The notes beneath the pieces were generated by a model, which was given only the letters and a program-made list of their open reading frames with translations, was not told where the DNA came from and searched no databases. Below are positions 53,701-60,627 of a DNA stretch of 64,000 nt, piece by piece. Position numbers and translations under genes: made by a program. Origin of the DNA: 2-02-FULL-55-14 sp964581115 (lineage in GTDB: Bacteria > Bacteroidota > Ignavibacteria > UBA10030); NCBI GenBank assembly GCA_964581115.1, contig CAZOMY010000014.1, positions 1 through 64,000 of the forward strand, given 5' to 3'. Numbering within the stretch: the stretch's first letter is position 1; every line of letters begins with the position of its first letter.

Positions 53701-54439
53701 TACTTCGCTTCCCGTCAAGATCACGATCCACGCCGGGTTCCCGGACCAAAGGCACTTTACCATGGCTCCGGACCGATACAACTTCCCCGGCCTTGATAAG
53801 GCATTCGTGACGCAGAAGATCACGGTGCAGGTAGCCGACAAATACAGCAATCCGGTCCAGGCGGGCACGGCCGTCTACTTCTACAGCACCCACGGTACGA
53901 TGTCGACGGGGGGCGGCACGCCCGGTTTGACGGATGCGAACGGATTCGTGTCGCAAACGCTGTTCTCCGCCAATCCGTATCCTCAGGGCATCGACTCACT
54001 GGCGATCGGGAAAGGTTACACGTACGTTTACTCGCAGACTCTCGGCGATGCGGGGGCACAGGTGATCGATTCGCTCGAGATCTTGTGGACAGGAGCGCCC
54101 GTCATTACTCGTACGTCGGGCCCCACTTCGTTCACGATACCGCAAGGAGGAAGCGAAGGTCCGTGGACGTTCACGGTTGTCGACCGGTTCGGCCACCCGA
54201 TGTCGGCGGGCACCAGCATCTCCGTGGCGGCCGGCGATGGAAAGGTGAACGGCGACGCCGACATTACATTGTCGGATACGAAATCCACCGGGGCCGGGAT
54301 CACGGATTTCACGATCACGGTGGATGATTCAGATCCAGCCGATAGCGATCCGCCGGCGAATGTCCTCTTGACGATTGTCGTCGTGCATCCGACGTACGGA
54401 ACGTACAAACGGGTCATCGCAACGGGCACGATTGACTGA
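47750..54439 (+). CDS. Giant Ig-like (Big-1/invasin-type) repeat lipoprotein
   Basis: A 2229-residue surface lipoprotein. The signal sequence ends in the lipobox L-L-V-A-C with the cysteine at residue 21. A carboxypeptidase-like regulatory domain follows (about 35-120: V-S-G-T-V-V-R-S-D-N-G-T-A-V-P-G-V), then six repeats of about 347 residues. Each repeat contains the pieces R-G-T-G-x-x-E-S...F-x-V-R-D-S-L-G-N-P, a second Big-1-like unit ending P-V-Q-P-G-T-A-x-Y-F, and a third with D-A-N-G-N-P-L. Such beta-sandwich strings make long stiff rods in adhesins and invasins. There is no C-terminal sorting domain or membrane anchor. It is 105 nt behind the secretin gene, which suggests it is exported by, tethered to or a tip partner of the pilus-like machine (inference). 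Confidence 0.85.
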   Translation: MKYSHAISRLVTASLLLLVACQNPEEEGPPGGTTLRSTVSGTVVRSDNGTAVPGVIVRDLTQPTVKLDTSDANGAFAIAYDLPVGQTYSTTIFGSRTGFGNDSTDVTVVAGRDTTILLVLIADSTSPPTIPGSASGQPASIVLVGTDVNSISIRGTGVNESALLTFEVRDSLGNPVLGGNGPIVRFSLLGAPGGGEYLYPDSGQVNGTNGRVSTRLNSGTRPGVIQVVATTRNDSVLSSPARVTIASGPPYGPNASISRGNKNLPGLLFDNERTTISVLLGDRYQNPVPAGTAVYFTTTGGIVQPTAYTDADGAASVELITANPRPAGGVATVFARTIGDTAARLADSLIQLQIPIVFSGATQIIAPTAAFVVPDSGSYAFAYQVQDANGNPLVAGTTIKVSLSGPGAAELEVQGDADVTMEDTDDPADTDFNATIVDKTRGGTGGPFTVSIQVVSRNGNATHTFSGLSLTTGGGGSVPGSTSVPRSIALSTISSRTLSVKGTGANETSRLTFIVRDSLGNPVGNPLDPTQKAWVTFSINPTVGMGGAFVYPTGDSTDVNGQVSVTFNSGTQAGVVQVVATTLTSGGPVTASPVQLTIQGGLPDSTRFIAELDRINLPGLHKPGPLGTVTIQAADEFGNAVQTGTAIYFSTSLGLIKASATTDDAGRATAQLSGGVVGASDGQGVVTVQTLGKNGEVIRKQLPFLFTGPVQILNKPAAGFSIDDAGTYSFSFRVADVNGNPPSSGTTVSVTAEGEGAGGLAITTGGTLTFPDTRDTMRTFYTVAVRDKEVGGPSGPVTFTINVSGENGNETYSFTGQVLGAGQTAGTVAARRPATLELVSNSTPSVSIRGTGSKETSTLTFIVRDSLGQPINAAGRAFVVFALAPNGGLGGGEFLSTAGDSTDDNGLISVTFNSGTRSGVLQVVAKTTAPGRADTIYSAPVRLTISGGLPDANRVVATLSRINIPGLVKTGPLATVSVQAGDQYNNPVQPGTAFYFTTGLGLIQATASTNESGQASVQLSGGVVGSPAPEDTVTVQTVGAGGVSIVKKLPFIFTGAPAITGLPAPGFVISDSGSYTFNFTVADANGNPLSAGSTVQVTVEGDGSGGLDLTGDVSRTLPDTRNASFTSFSVTAQDKDRGGPSGLVRFRIAVTGENGSAEATLSGTQLTTGQSATGPASRYVATLELESISRTSLSIRGTGASEVSTLTFMAKDSNGIALDKNNRAYVLLGLLPTGGLGGGEFLSATADSTNDNGRISVTFNSGTKAGVLQIIAKTTAPGRADTIYSSPVRLTIAGGLPDSQRVVVGLSRVNMPGLIQSGPIGTVTVQAGDKYNNPVQPGTAFYFTTNLGLIQANASTNDAGQATAQLSGGVVGASTGAGTITVQTVGENGTSIVKTLPFLFTGATQITNTPSSGFTIADSGTYSFSFKVADANGNPLVQGSTIQVTKEGPGSGDLELSGDVIRTMPDTRDTSLTTFNVTATDKASGGPSGAVVFRITVASPNGEATYSWNGTQLVVGQSGSSASGSGYASSIVLLGTSTDPTRVLSVRGTGSNESSILRFVVKDSLGNAVDLAHTATVTFSVNGGPGGGEYVSPTTATTDASGSVFTTFNSGTKAGVVQVKASTTIGSTTITSAPVTFTMAGGLPDSNRITVWTTSQNYPGLVQAGNLLGEVNVQLGDKYGNPVQAGTAVYFTSTGGIISSSAFTNAAGLATANLYGGGLAPVLGQDTITVTTVGENNTTITKRLTVTFSGSPVVTLLNVPTDTITIFDGGYFDVDYRLADANLNPLAAGNNLSVSITGTAGSGVTRSGDIGFSTIDTRSSNFTSFRMRLSDATANGGVSGEFIVTISVSGPNGSTTRRFYGNLGAPQAITPPSPTVKNPAQIAFIGVSASDVFVSGVGALENSVITYEVRDSLGNAIEATPRSYVSFALTFFPNTFVPGGTNPVLIPGSDSTDNSGRARVSMSSGTRAGVVQIVASTVVGSNTITSLPVKITIHAGFPDQRHFTMAPDRYNFPGLDKAFVTQKITVQVADKYSNPVQAGTAVYFYSTHGTMSTGGGTPGLTDANGFVSQTLFSANPYPQGIDSLAIGKGYTYVYSQTLGDAGAQVIDSLEILWTGAPVITRTSGPTSFTIPQGGSEGPWTFTVVDRFGHPMSAGTSISVAAGDGKVNGDADITLSDTKSTGAGITDFTITVDDSDPADSDPPANVLLTIVVVHPTYGTYKRVIATGTID
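48168..54439 (+). repeat. Six 1042-bp coding repeats in the giant lipoprotein gene
   Basis: The same segment (the strand before R/K-G-T-G) recurs at about 48168, 49208, 50251, 51293, 52336 and 53391, spacings of 1040, 1043, 1042, 1043 and 1055 bp. Copies 3 and 4 are the most alike. Repeats are diverged in DNA sequence, unlike the near-identical pair at 16434. Confidence 0.85.
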
Positions 54440-54461
54440 TCGTCAATGCACCGCTGGTTCC

Positions 54462-54501
54462 CAGGCCCTGTCCTCGCGAGAGGATGGGGCCTGCGGTTTT
54501 T
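54462..54501 (+). terminator. Rho-independent terminator of the pilus/lipoprotein unit
   Basis: CAGGCCC (54462-54468) pairs with GGGCCTG (54487-54493), extended by GTCCTC/GAGGAT around a GCGA loop, and is followed by CGGTTTTTC. It lies 23 nt after the lipoprotein stop. Confidence 0.88.
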
Positions 54502-54576
54502 CAAGGGAGAACTCGGAGAGGTGGAAGGTGAGAGGAGGAAAGAGGTGTGGAGGGAACAACGGGAAACCGGCGGGAG

Positions 54577-54611
54577 GCCAGAAGCCAGAGGCCAGTGATC
54601 AGTGGTCAGTG
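54577..54611. repeat. Period-7 array (GCCAGAG type)
   Basis: Five units: GCCAGAA, GCCAGAG, GCCAGTG, ATCAGTG, GTCAGTG. The same units occur in the array at 6-82, more than 54 kb away, so the two are copies of one family. The surrounding 54502-54651 shows no gene. Confidence 0.75.
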
Positions 54612-54651
54612 AGGAGTAAGCAGGGGTATGGCCTTTAGCCATGAGACTTGG

Positions 54652-54721
54652 AACTCCCAACTCCCAACTCACAACTCACAACTCACAACTCACAACTCAC
54701 AACTCACAACTCACAACTCAC
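54652..54721. repeat. Period-7 array (AACTCAC type) running into a gene end
   Basis: Ten perfect 7-bp units: two AACTCCC then eight AACTCAC. The TGA stop of the minus-strand epimerase gene (54718-54720) is supplied by the last unit. Confidence 0.9.
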
Positions 54722-55698
54722 AACAGTCCTTCCTCCCGAAACCACTCCACCGTCTCCCGCACCGTCTGGCGCAATGATCGGGGTTCGTAGCCGAGCTCGC
54801 GCGCGGCCTTCTCGGACGAATACTGCCTGCGCCGTCCGGTGCCGGAAACCAGCTCGCGCGTGATCCATGGCTTCACCCGCAGGATCGCAGACATCGATTC
54901 GACCGTCGCTGCGATCGCCCGCACCATCGGGGTCGGGACGATGAACTTCGGCGCCACCCCGCCGGTCTCCTCGGCCACGATCTGAAAGATCTCGGCGAAC
55001 GTCCGATTCTCTCCGGCTAGGATGTAGCGTTCTCCGATCCGTCCCTGCTTCGCCGCGGCGATGTGCCCGTCAGCGACATCGTTCGCCGAGACGATGTTCG
55101 TTCCGCCCATCGTCGCATAAAAGATCCTCCGCCGCGCCACATCCCGCACGATCCGTCCGCCATGGACCCGATGGTCGCGCGGTCCCATGATCACGGCCGG
55201 ATTCACGATCACCGCCGGCAAGCCCACCCGCACCGCTTCGAGAACGATCCGCTCCGATCGCCACTTGGTCACGCGGTACGCCGCCGGTCGGCGTCCCGGA
55301 ACGAAGGGGGTCTCCTCGGTCATCACGGCATCATGAGGATCCGGACCGATCGTCGCGATCGAGCTGGTATGGATGAACCGCTCAACATTCTGCCGCAAGG
55401 CGGCATCCACCACCGTGGATGTTCCGGCGACATTGACCGCGGTCATCATGTCGCGCTCACGTCGCCAATACGAGACGATCGCCGCCGTATGGAAGACCGT
55501 GTCGCAGCCTTTCATCGCCCGGAAGACGTCGTTTTCGTTCCGAACATCCCCCCGAACGACCTCCGCGTCCGCTCCGCGTAGGGCGCGGTCATCCGTCCCC
55601 CGCGCCAGGACGCGCACCCGGACCCCTAGATGGACCAGAGCATGCACCAGATTCGAGCCGACGAGCCCGGTGCCGCCGGTGACGAGTGCGGTTCTCAT
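54718..55698 (-). CDS. NAD-dependent epimerase/dehydratase
   Basis: A 326-residue extended short-chain dehydrogenase. The NAD-binding loop is T-G-G-T-G-L-V-G-S-N-L (about residues 7-17), and the catalytic Tyr and Lys are in A-Y-R-V-T-K. The family includes sugar-nucleotide epimerases, dihydroflavonol reductase-like enzymes and hopanoid-associated HpnA. The sequence around the active site (T-S-S-I-A-T-I-G, N-P-A-V-I-M-G-P-R-D) fits the dihydroflavonol-4-reductase-like branch best; the substrate is unknown. ATG 55698 is chosen because the Rossmann motif begins there; an upstream frame to 55842 adds 48 unlike residues. Its stop codon lies in the AACTCAC array. Confidence 0.85.
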   Translation of the reverse strand: MRTALVTGGTGLVGSNLVHALVHLGVRVRVLARGTDDRALRGADAEVVRGDVRNENDVFRAMKGCDTVFHTAAIVSYWRRERDMMTAVNVAGTSTVVDAALRQNVERFIHTSSIATIGPDPHDAVMTEETPFVPGRRPAAYRVTKWRSERIVLEAVRVGLPAVIVNPAVIMGPRDHRVHGGRIVRDVARRRIFYATMGGTNIVSANDVADGHIAAAKQGRIGERYILAGENRTFAEIFQIVAEETGGVAPKFIVPTPMVRAIAATVESMSAILRVKPWITRELVSGTGRRRQYSSEKAARELGYEPRSLRQTVRETVEWFREEGLL

Positions 55699-55851
55699 GA
55701 GGATACGGGGTGGATCTGAAACACGCCGCGATGCGGCCACTTCGTGGAAATGCGAACCAAGTTCAATTGACCAATCAGTTGAAGTTCGAAATACCTTGGA
55801 AGCGAGCAAAGCCGCCAAAGCCTGACGAGTGACTCGCGCCATCTGCCGACG

Positions 55852-56742
55852 TCATAAGCGAAGGGAGCCCTCGATATTGAGACTGAAGGACCGGGTCAGG
55901 CCGTCGAGGTTCACCGGGCGCTTCAGAAGCGCCATCGCTGCCTGCGGATGGAGTGTGAGCTCTTCGGAGATCTTGACCGATGCCCGGAGCAGAACGTTGA
56001 CCTGCAGGCGATCCGTGTCGGCCACTACGACGTCGATCGGTCTGGCGAGCAGCAATGGGTCCGTGTTCAGCCGTCGCACCACGGACCTGCGTATGCGCTG
56101 GATCGCGATCAGCTCGGCGGCCAGGTCCAAGGGTGCCCCCGCGATCAGGGCTCCCGCGCGGAGGGAGAGATCGTCTCCGCGCTGCAGCCGGTCGACGGAG
56201 TTGTTGCTGCGTCCCGGTGACCACTGGTAGCCGAGCCCGGCGTTCCAGCGGTCGCCAAGTACCGCCACGCCCACGAGCAGGTCGTTGGTGCCAAGTCCGG
56301 GTTGGTACGCTTGTGGCAGCCCTTGTCGGTTCACGGCTCCGGTCGCGAGCCGCAGTCCTGCATCGAATCGGATGCGGACGGCCCTCTCTTCGAGCATCGC
56401 TGTGCCGACCGTCACCAGCACGTCTCCGACCCCAGCGGCGGAACCCAGCGGTCCTTTTGTCGAACGGAGCGGGACGGTACACGAGGCTTCGAACGATGTT
56501 CCGATCGGGACGTTGAGACCGAGAGCGAGGTCATGATAGAAGAATGATCCTTCATCCGAGGTGCCAAACCCGCCACGGAACGTCGCCGCTGGCGTACGCT
56601 CCTCCAGACCTGCTCTGCCCACCGAACAGACACCGGCGTCGGAGCATTGGGCAAAGGCCGGTTGGCCGAAGACCGCCAGTCCGATCGTAGCGGCCACGAA
56701 CGTGCTCGCGACGGGACTCACATGCTCTCTTGTCTGGATCAT
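55852..56742 (-). CDS. Putative outer-membrane beta-barrel protein
   Basis: A 296-residue exported protein. The signal peptide ends A-F-A-Q near residue 32. The mature part consists of alternating strands (F-F-Y-H-D-L-A-L-G-L-N-V-P-I-G-T, V-L-V-G-V-A-V-L-G-D-R-W-N-A-G-L-G-Y) typical of barrels of the MetA-pathway/transporter type, with no other domain. Two cysteines close after the signal cleavage could form a disulphide. Function unknown. It lies 26 nt after the GT39-like gene on the same strand, so the two may be co-transcribed; 153 bp separate it from the epimerase gene. Confidence 0.65.
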   Translation of the reverse strand: MIQTREHVSPVASTFVAATIGLAVFGQPAFAQCSDAGVCSVGRAGLEERTPAATFRGGFGTSDEGSFFYHDLALGLNVPIGTSFEASCTVPLRSTKGPLGSAAGVGDVLVTVGTAMLEERAVRIRFDAGLRLATGAVNRQGLPQAYQPGLGTNDLLVGVAVLGDRWNAGLGYQWSPGRSNNSVDRLQRGDDLSLRAGALIAGAPLDLAAELIAIQRIRRSVVRRLNTDPLLLARPIDVVVADTDRLQVNVLLRASVKISEELTLHPQAAMALLKRPVNLDGLTRSFSLNIEGSLRL

Positions 56743-56768
56743 GCTTTCTTCGCTTCAGGCTGAAAGTG

Positions 56769-59102
56769 TCAACGCGTTCCCCGGATCTCGACCGCTCTCG
56801 CTTGTGCTTCGCGCGGCAAGGCCATCCATGCCCGGTCGGTCATGTCGAGCGCCTCTTCGGGAAGGCCGATCTGTTCGTAGACCCTTGAGATCTCCAATGC
56901 CAGACGAGCTTGCTGCGCACGGTCGGGGGATCGACTCATCAGGCGGGAGAGAGAATCCATGGCTCCGAATCCCCGGACGACCGGATTCTCCGCGTCGAGC
57001 GACCGCAGAAGAGCGAGGTCGCGTCTCGCCCGGGTGGAGTCGCCGCTCTGGAACCGGTAGTGCATGCTCCACAACAGCGATTCGAAATGGCGCGGGTCGA
57101 CGGCCAAAGCTGAGTCGGCGAACGCTTCGGCCTGTTCAGGATATCCCAGATCCCACGCCATGCGGCTTGCTTGGAAGTACCAATGCGCCCGGTCGACCCC
57201 GGGTCTATCGGCGCGCGCGGCGTTCAACGCCTGAGCCATGGACAGCAAAACGCGTCCCGGGGGTGTGTAGGACGTCGAACGGGGAGTGGAAAACAGACGT
57301 TGTTGTGCCGCCACCGCTTCTTCGAACGATCCGCTCAACGCAGAAGCGGCGACCCGTTGAAACGCGATCTCGGCATTGACAGGGTCGAGCCGTTGGGCCA
57401 GCGCCAGCACGGAGTCAGCTTCCCGATAGCGGGCGCCGTGAATGGATCGTCGTCCCTCGTGCAAGAGGGAGAGGATCCCGTTGAACGGGTCGGGATTGGT
57501 GTGCCGGGGCGACAGGCCTTCACGCAACCGGTAGCGTACCCGGTAGACCGTCAGCCACCCGGCTGTGGCGATGGTGTCGAATTGGAATCGCCGCGACTCC
57601 GAGATCTGGATCTCATGCGAGCGGATGCCGGACCGGACCTGTTGGGCGAGCAGGACCTGCACGTCGTGCCTACGAAGCATCGACTCGAACATGGGCAGCG
57701 GCACGGCACGGTTGACCTCAAGCACTTTGCGCCCTCCGACGAACGGCACGATCTCCTTCGAGGCGCTGGCGATCACGATCTCCGGACCTGTCGAAGCCAC
57801 GAGGGCCTCTCCGGCCAATTCCCACGGCGTGGCGTAATAGCCGGTCATGTGGAACGGCGACCGTCCGGAACGATCATCCTCGACGGCCGCTCGGTAGCGT
57901 CGGTTCGATGCGAGCAGTTCCACCACGGCTGCCGCATTGAGCAGAACCAACAGCGCGACGACGACGCCTCCGACGGCGGACCGGCCCCGGGGGAGCATAT
58001 TCAGGATCGTCCCGAGTCCGATCGCCGACCAGATGAGGACGAACGGCAACGCCGGGAGGAAGAATCGAATGTCCTGGAGCGGATACAAGAGGATGATGGC
58101 AGCGTAGAATATCATGAACAGGAGACGCACCACGGCCGTCGTTGAGGTGCGAAGGTCGGTCCAGATACCGAGCGCCAGCAAGGGGAGGAAGACCAACCCG
58201 GTCCAACCCTTGACGGCGTTCAAGACGAAGACGATACCAACGAACACGTCGGAGGGTTCACGGATCAGGTTGAGCGGGAACGGCACGAGGATCATGCCGC
58301 CCAGCTCGTACTGGTATGAGCGCACGTTGATGATCACGCGTTGGATCCACTCTGCCCAGATCGGAGCCGACGCGGGCGTGACGAAGTGTTCAAAGATGAA
58401 CTGGATGTTCGTGGCCTGCGACGATTCAGGCACGCCGACCCAGACCATGTTCCGGAGGGTCCACAGCCCGACGGCGCTGATGACGGCCACAGTGATCCCA
58501 GCGGCAAGCCGGAGGTGTCTGCGTGTCACAGCATCGACCACGAATGCTCCGACGATGGCAACGCTGATCTCACGGAGCAACGGGAGGACGGCCAGCGCCG
58601 CGACCAACAGAGCCGTGTGGGTAGAATCGGGCGCCTTGTCGCGTGCCCGTTCCCTGAGCCACAAGGTCATGAAGAACAACAGGAAGAAGGGGGCTTCGGA
58701 AAGGGCTTCGGTGAACATCACCAGCGTCAGCGGCGTGGCGGCGAACAGCCAGGCGATGAGATGGGCCGTGCGGACGGGCAGCCAGAGGCGGAGCCACAGA
58801 AGAAACAAGGCGAGCGCGCCTAGACCGTAGAGCAACGTCATGACCTTGGCGGCGAATAGCGAGCCGGCCGCCATCCACTGCGACGGGACGATGAGGACAG
58901 GATAAAACGGGGCGTTGACCACATACGCCTCGGGCTCGGGTTGCGTGGCGTCGTTCCACCCCTGGCCCCGGCTGAGGCTCTCCGCCCAGATGACGTATCG
59001 CGTCGAGTCGGTGTAGAGCGACAGGTCGTTCAACCGCAGCCAGCCAGCAACGGCGAATGTCGACAGGAGAAGTGCGAGCGAAAGCCGTTCGGATCGGGTC
59101 AT
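56769..59102 (-). CDS. GT39-like integral membrane protein with TPR-like tail (paralogue 2)
   Basis: A 777-residue relative of the protein encoded at 31386-33854. They share L-Y-T-D-S-T-R-Y-V-I-W-A versus L-Y-T-P-D-S-A-R-Y-L-I-W-A in the first loop, the Y-V-V-N-A-P-F-Y-P segment and a helical-repeat C-terminus. About ten transmembrane helices precede a periplasmic domain (about 400-530) and TPR-like helices (about 540-777). It resembles lipid-linked sugar transferases (GT39/ArnT-like). ATG 59102 overlaps the uracil-DNA glycosylase stop by 4 nt (ATGA), which fixes the start; a longer frame to 59270 is a shadow. The acceptor is unknown. Confidence 0.75.
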   Translation of the reverse strand: MTRSERLSLALLLSTFAVAGWLRLNDLSLYTDSTRYVIWAESLSRGQGWNDATQPEPEAYVVNAPFYPVLIVPSQWMAAGSLFAAKVMTLLYGLGALALFLLWLRLWLPVRTAHLIAWLFAATPLTLVMFTEALSEAPFFLLFFMTLWLRERARDKAPDSTHTALLVAALAVLPLLREISVAIVGAFVVDAVTRRHLRLAAGITVAVISAVGLWTLRNMVWVGVPESSQATNIQFIFEHFVTPASAPIWAEWIQRVIINVRSYQYELGGMILVPFPLNLIREPSDVFVGIVFVLNAVKGWTGLVFLPLLALGIWTDLRTSTTAVVRLLFMIFYAAIILLYPLQDIRFFLPALPFVLIWSAIGLGTILNMLPRGRSAVGGVVVALLVLLNAAAVVELLASNRRYRAAVEDDRSGRSPFHMTGYYATPWELAGEALVASTGPEIVIASASKEIVPFVGGRKVLEVNRAVPLPMFESMLRRHDVQVLLAQQVRSGIRSHEIQISESRRFQFDTIATAGWLTVYRVRYRLREGLSPRHTNPDPFNGILSLLHEGRRSIHGARYREADSVLALAQRLDPVNAEIAFQRVAASALSGSFEEAVAAQQRLFSTPRSTSYTPPGRVLLSMAQALNAARADRPGVDRAHWYFQASRMAWDLGYPEQAEAFADSALAVDPRHFESLLWSMHYRFQSGDSTRARRDLALLRSLDAENPVVRGFGAMDSLSRLMSRSPDRAQQARLALEISRVYEQIGLPEEALDMTDRAWMALPREAQARAVEIRGTR

Positions 59103-59800
59103 GAGCGGTCGAGGATGGTGCGGATGCGCCGGAAGATCGAATGGAACATTGGCCGGGTCAGGCGCCCGGTGAAGGTGTTCTGCTGACTCGGATGGAACGA
59201 ACCCAGGAGCACACGACCGTCGGCCAACCGGTGTTCCGCGCCATGCGTAAAGCGGGGACGGCGCGTGCATCCCGGGTCGGTACGGGAAAGCCGCCGAAGT
59301 GCGTCAGCTGCGGCGTCGAATCCGATCTTGCCGAGCCCGAGGACGACGCGAACACACTCGAGGTGAGCCAGTTCCCACTCGAGGAAGGGGCGGCATCGGT
59401 CCATCTCTTCCGCCGTCGGCTTGTTCCCCGGCGGGGCGCAGCGGCATGTTGCCGTGATGAAGCAGTCGGTGAGCGTCAGGCCGTCATCGCGGCTGATGGA
59501 GACCGGCCGGCTGGCGAAACCGTACCGGTGTAGGGCTGCATACAACCAGTCGCCGCTTCGGTCGCCGGTGAACATACGGCCGGTCCGGTTGGCGCCGTGC
59601 GCCGCAGGTGCCAGACCGACAATAAGGAGGCGCGCCTTCGGGTCCCCGAAGCCGGGCACGGGCCTTCCCCAGTAGGTTTCGCCCGCGAATCGCCTCACCT
59701 TTTCGCGGGCGATCCGCTCGCGCCAGGCGGCCAGACGAGGACACCGGCGACAAGCCGTGACCGAAGCGTGGTGCCGCCGCCAGGAGGTGGAGGTCGTCAC
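59099..59800 (-). CDS. Family 5 uracil-DNA glycosylase
   Basis: A 233-residue DNA repair enzyme that removes uracil and related bases. The family 5 active-site segment G-L-A-P-A-A-H-G-A-N-R-T-G-R-M-F-T-G-D is near residues 62-80, and the late motif is G-S-F-H-P-S-Q-Q-N. Four cysteines expected to hold an iron-sulphur cluster are present (C-R-R-C near the N-terminus, then C-A-P-P and M-D-R-C). The start is GTG at 59800, overlapping the hydrolase stop by 4 nt (GTGA). Its placement between a hydrolase and a membrane glycosyltransferase looks like operon packing, not function. Confidence 0.9.
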   Translation of the reverse strand: MTTSTSWRRHHASVTACRRCPRLAAWRERIAREKVRRFAGETYWGRPVPGFGDPKARLLIVGLAPAAHGANRTGRMFTGDRSGDWLYAALHRYGFASRPVSISRDDGLTLTDCFITATCRCAPPGNKPTAEEMDRCRPFLEWELAHLECVRVVLGLGKIGFDAAADALRRLSRTDPGCTRRPRFTHGAEHRLADGRVLLGSFHPSQQNTFTGRLTRPMFHSIFRRIRTILDRS

Positions 59801-60594
59801 ACGTTCTTCAGGAACGCCACCAGGGCTTGGTTGAAGGCAGTCTCGTTCTCGATGTTCGAGAGGTGTCCGGCGCCCGGAATGACGACCAACTGGGAGTTCT
59901 TGATCGCCTTGTGCATCGCCTCGGATGCCGACGGCGGCGTCAGGGTGTCGTGTTCTCCGACGAGAATGAGCGTCGGGACGGCGATGGACCCGAGCGACGC
60001 CGAGGTGTCGGTTCGGGCGGCAAGTGCGACGAGCGTACCGGCAATTCCCAGCTGCGTGTTGCCGCGGATGATCGACTTGATGAACTCGACGGCCTGCGGC
60101 TGTCCGGTCAGGTTCTGCGGTGCAAAGACGGCCTTGACGAACGTCTCGGCAAACGCAGGAACGCCGTCGCGCTTGACCGCCGTGATCGTGGCGGAGCGCT
60201 TCACTTTGGCTTCGTTCGGGTCGGCCTCGCTGCGGGTGTCGGCGAGCACGAGTGCGCGCACCCTTTCGGGATGTCGCTCGACCGCACGCAGGGCCACATA
60301 GCCCCCCATCGAGAGCCCGCACAGGACGGCTTTATCGATGACGAGATGGTCGAGGAGCGCGATGAGGTCATCGACGAGGAATTCGATCGTGTACTGGCCG
60401 TCCGCGACCTGGCTTTCGCCGTGGCCCCGCAGGTCATAGCTGATCGCCCGGATGCCGTGCGGAAGGGCTCGCATCTGCGGATCCCACATCCGATGATTGA
60501 AGGGAAAGCCGTGAATAAAGACCACGGGCAACCCCGCGGGCGTTCCCCGTTCGAGGTAATTGATCGTCACGCCGCTCGGCAAATAGACCTTCAT
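59797..60594 (-). CDS. Alpha/beta hydrolase
   Basis: A 265-residue soluble alpha/beta hydrolase. The oxyanion segment is F-I-H-G-F-P-F-N, the nucleophile elbow G-L-S-M-G-G-Y, the acid is in V-G-E-H-D-T-L-T and the catalytic histidine in P-G-A-G-H-L-S. It resembles 3-oxoadipate enol-lactonase-like hydrolases, a family with broad ester and lactone substrates, and the real one is not readable. The ATG has CGGAGG 6 nt upstream. It follows the hemerythrin gene by 33 nt and overlaps the glycosylase gene by 4 nt. Confidence 0.88.
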   Translation of the reverse strand: MKVYLPSGVTINYLERGTPAGLPVVFIHGFPFNHRMWDPQMRALPHGIRAISYDLRGHGESQVADGQYTIEFLVDDLIALLDHLVIDKAVLCGLSMGGYVALRAVERHPERVRALVLADTRSEADPNEAKVKRSATITAVKRDGVPAFAETFVKAVFAPQNLTGQPQAVEFIKSIIRGNTQLGIAGTLVALAARTDTSASLGSIAVPTLILVGEHDTLTPPSASEAMHKAIKNSQLVVIPGAGHLSNIENETAFNQALVAFLKNV

Positions 60595-60627
60595 CGTGAC
60601 CTCCGTGTGAGTCCGCCCGCAGCGGGT

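Noticed and set aside
54577..54721. CRISPR-like array
   Set aside because: The units are 7 bp with no unique spacers and there are no cas genes in the window; these are simple tandem arrays.
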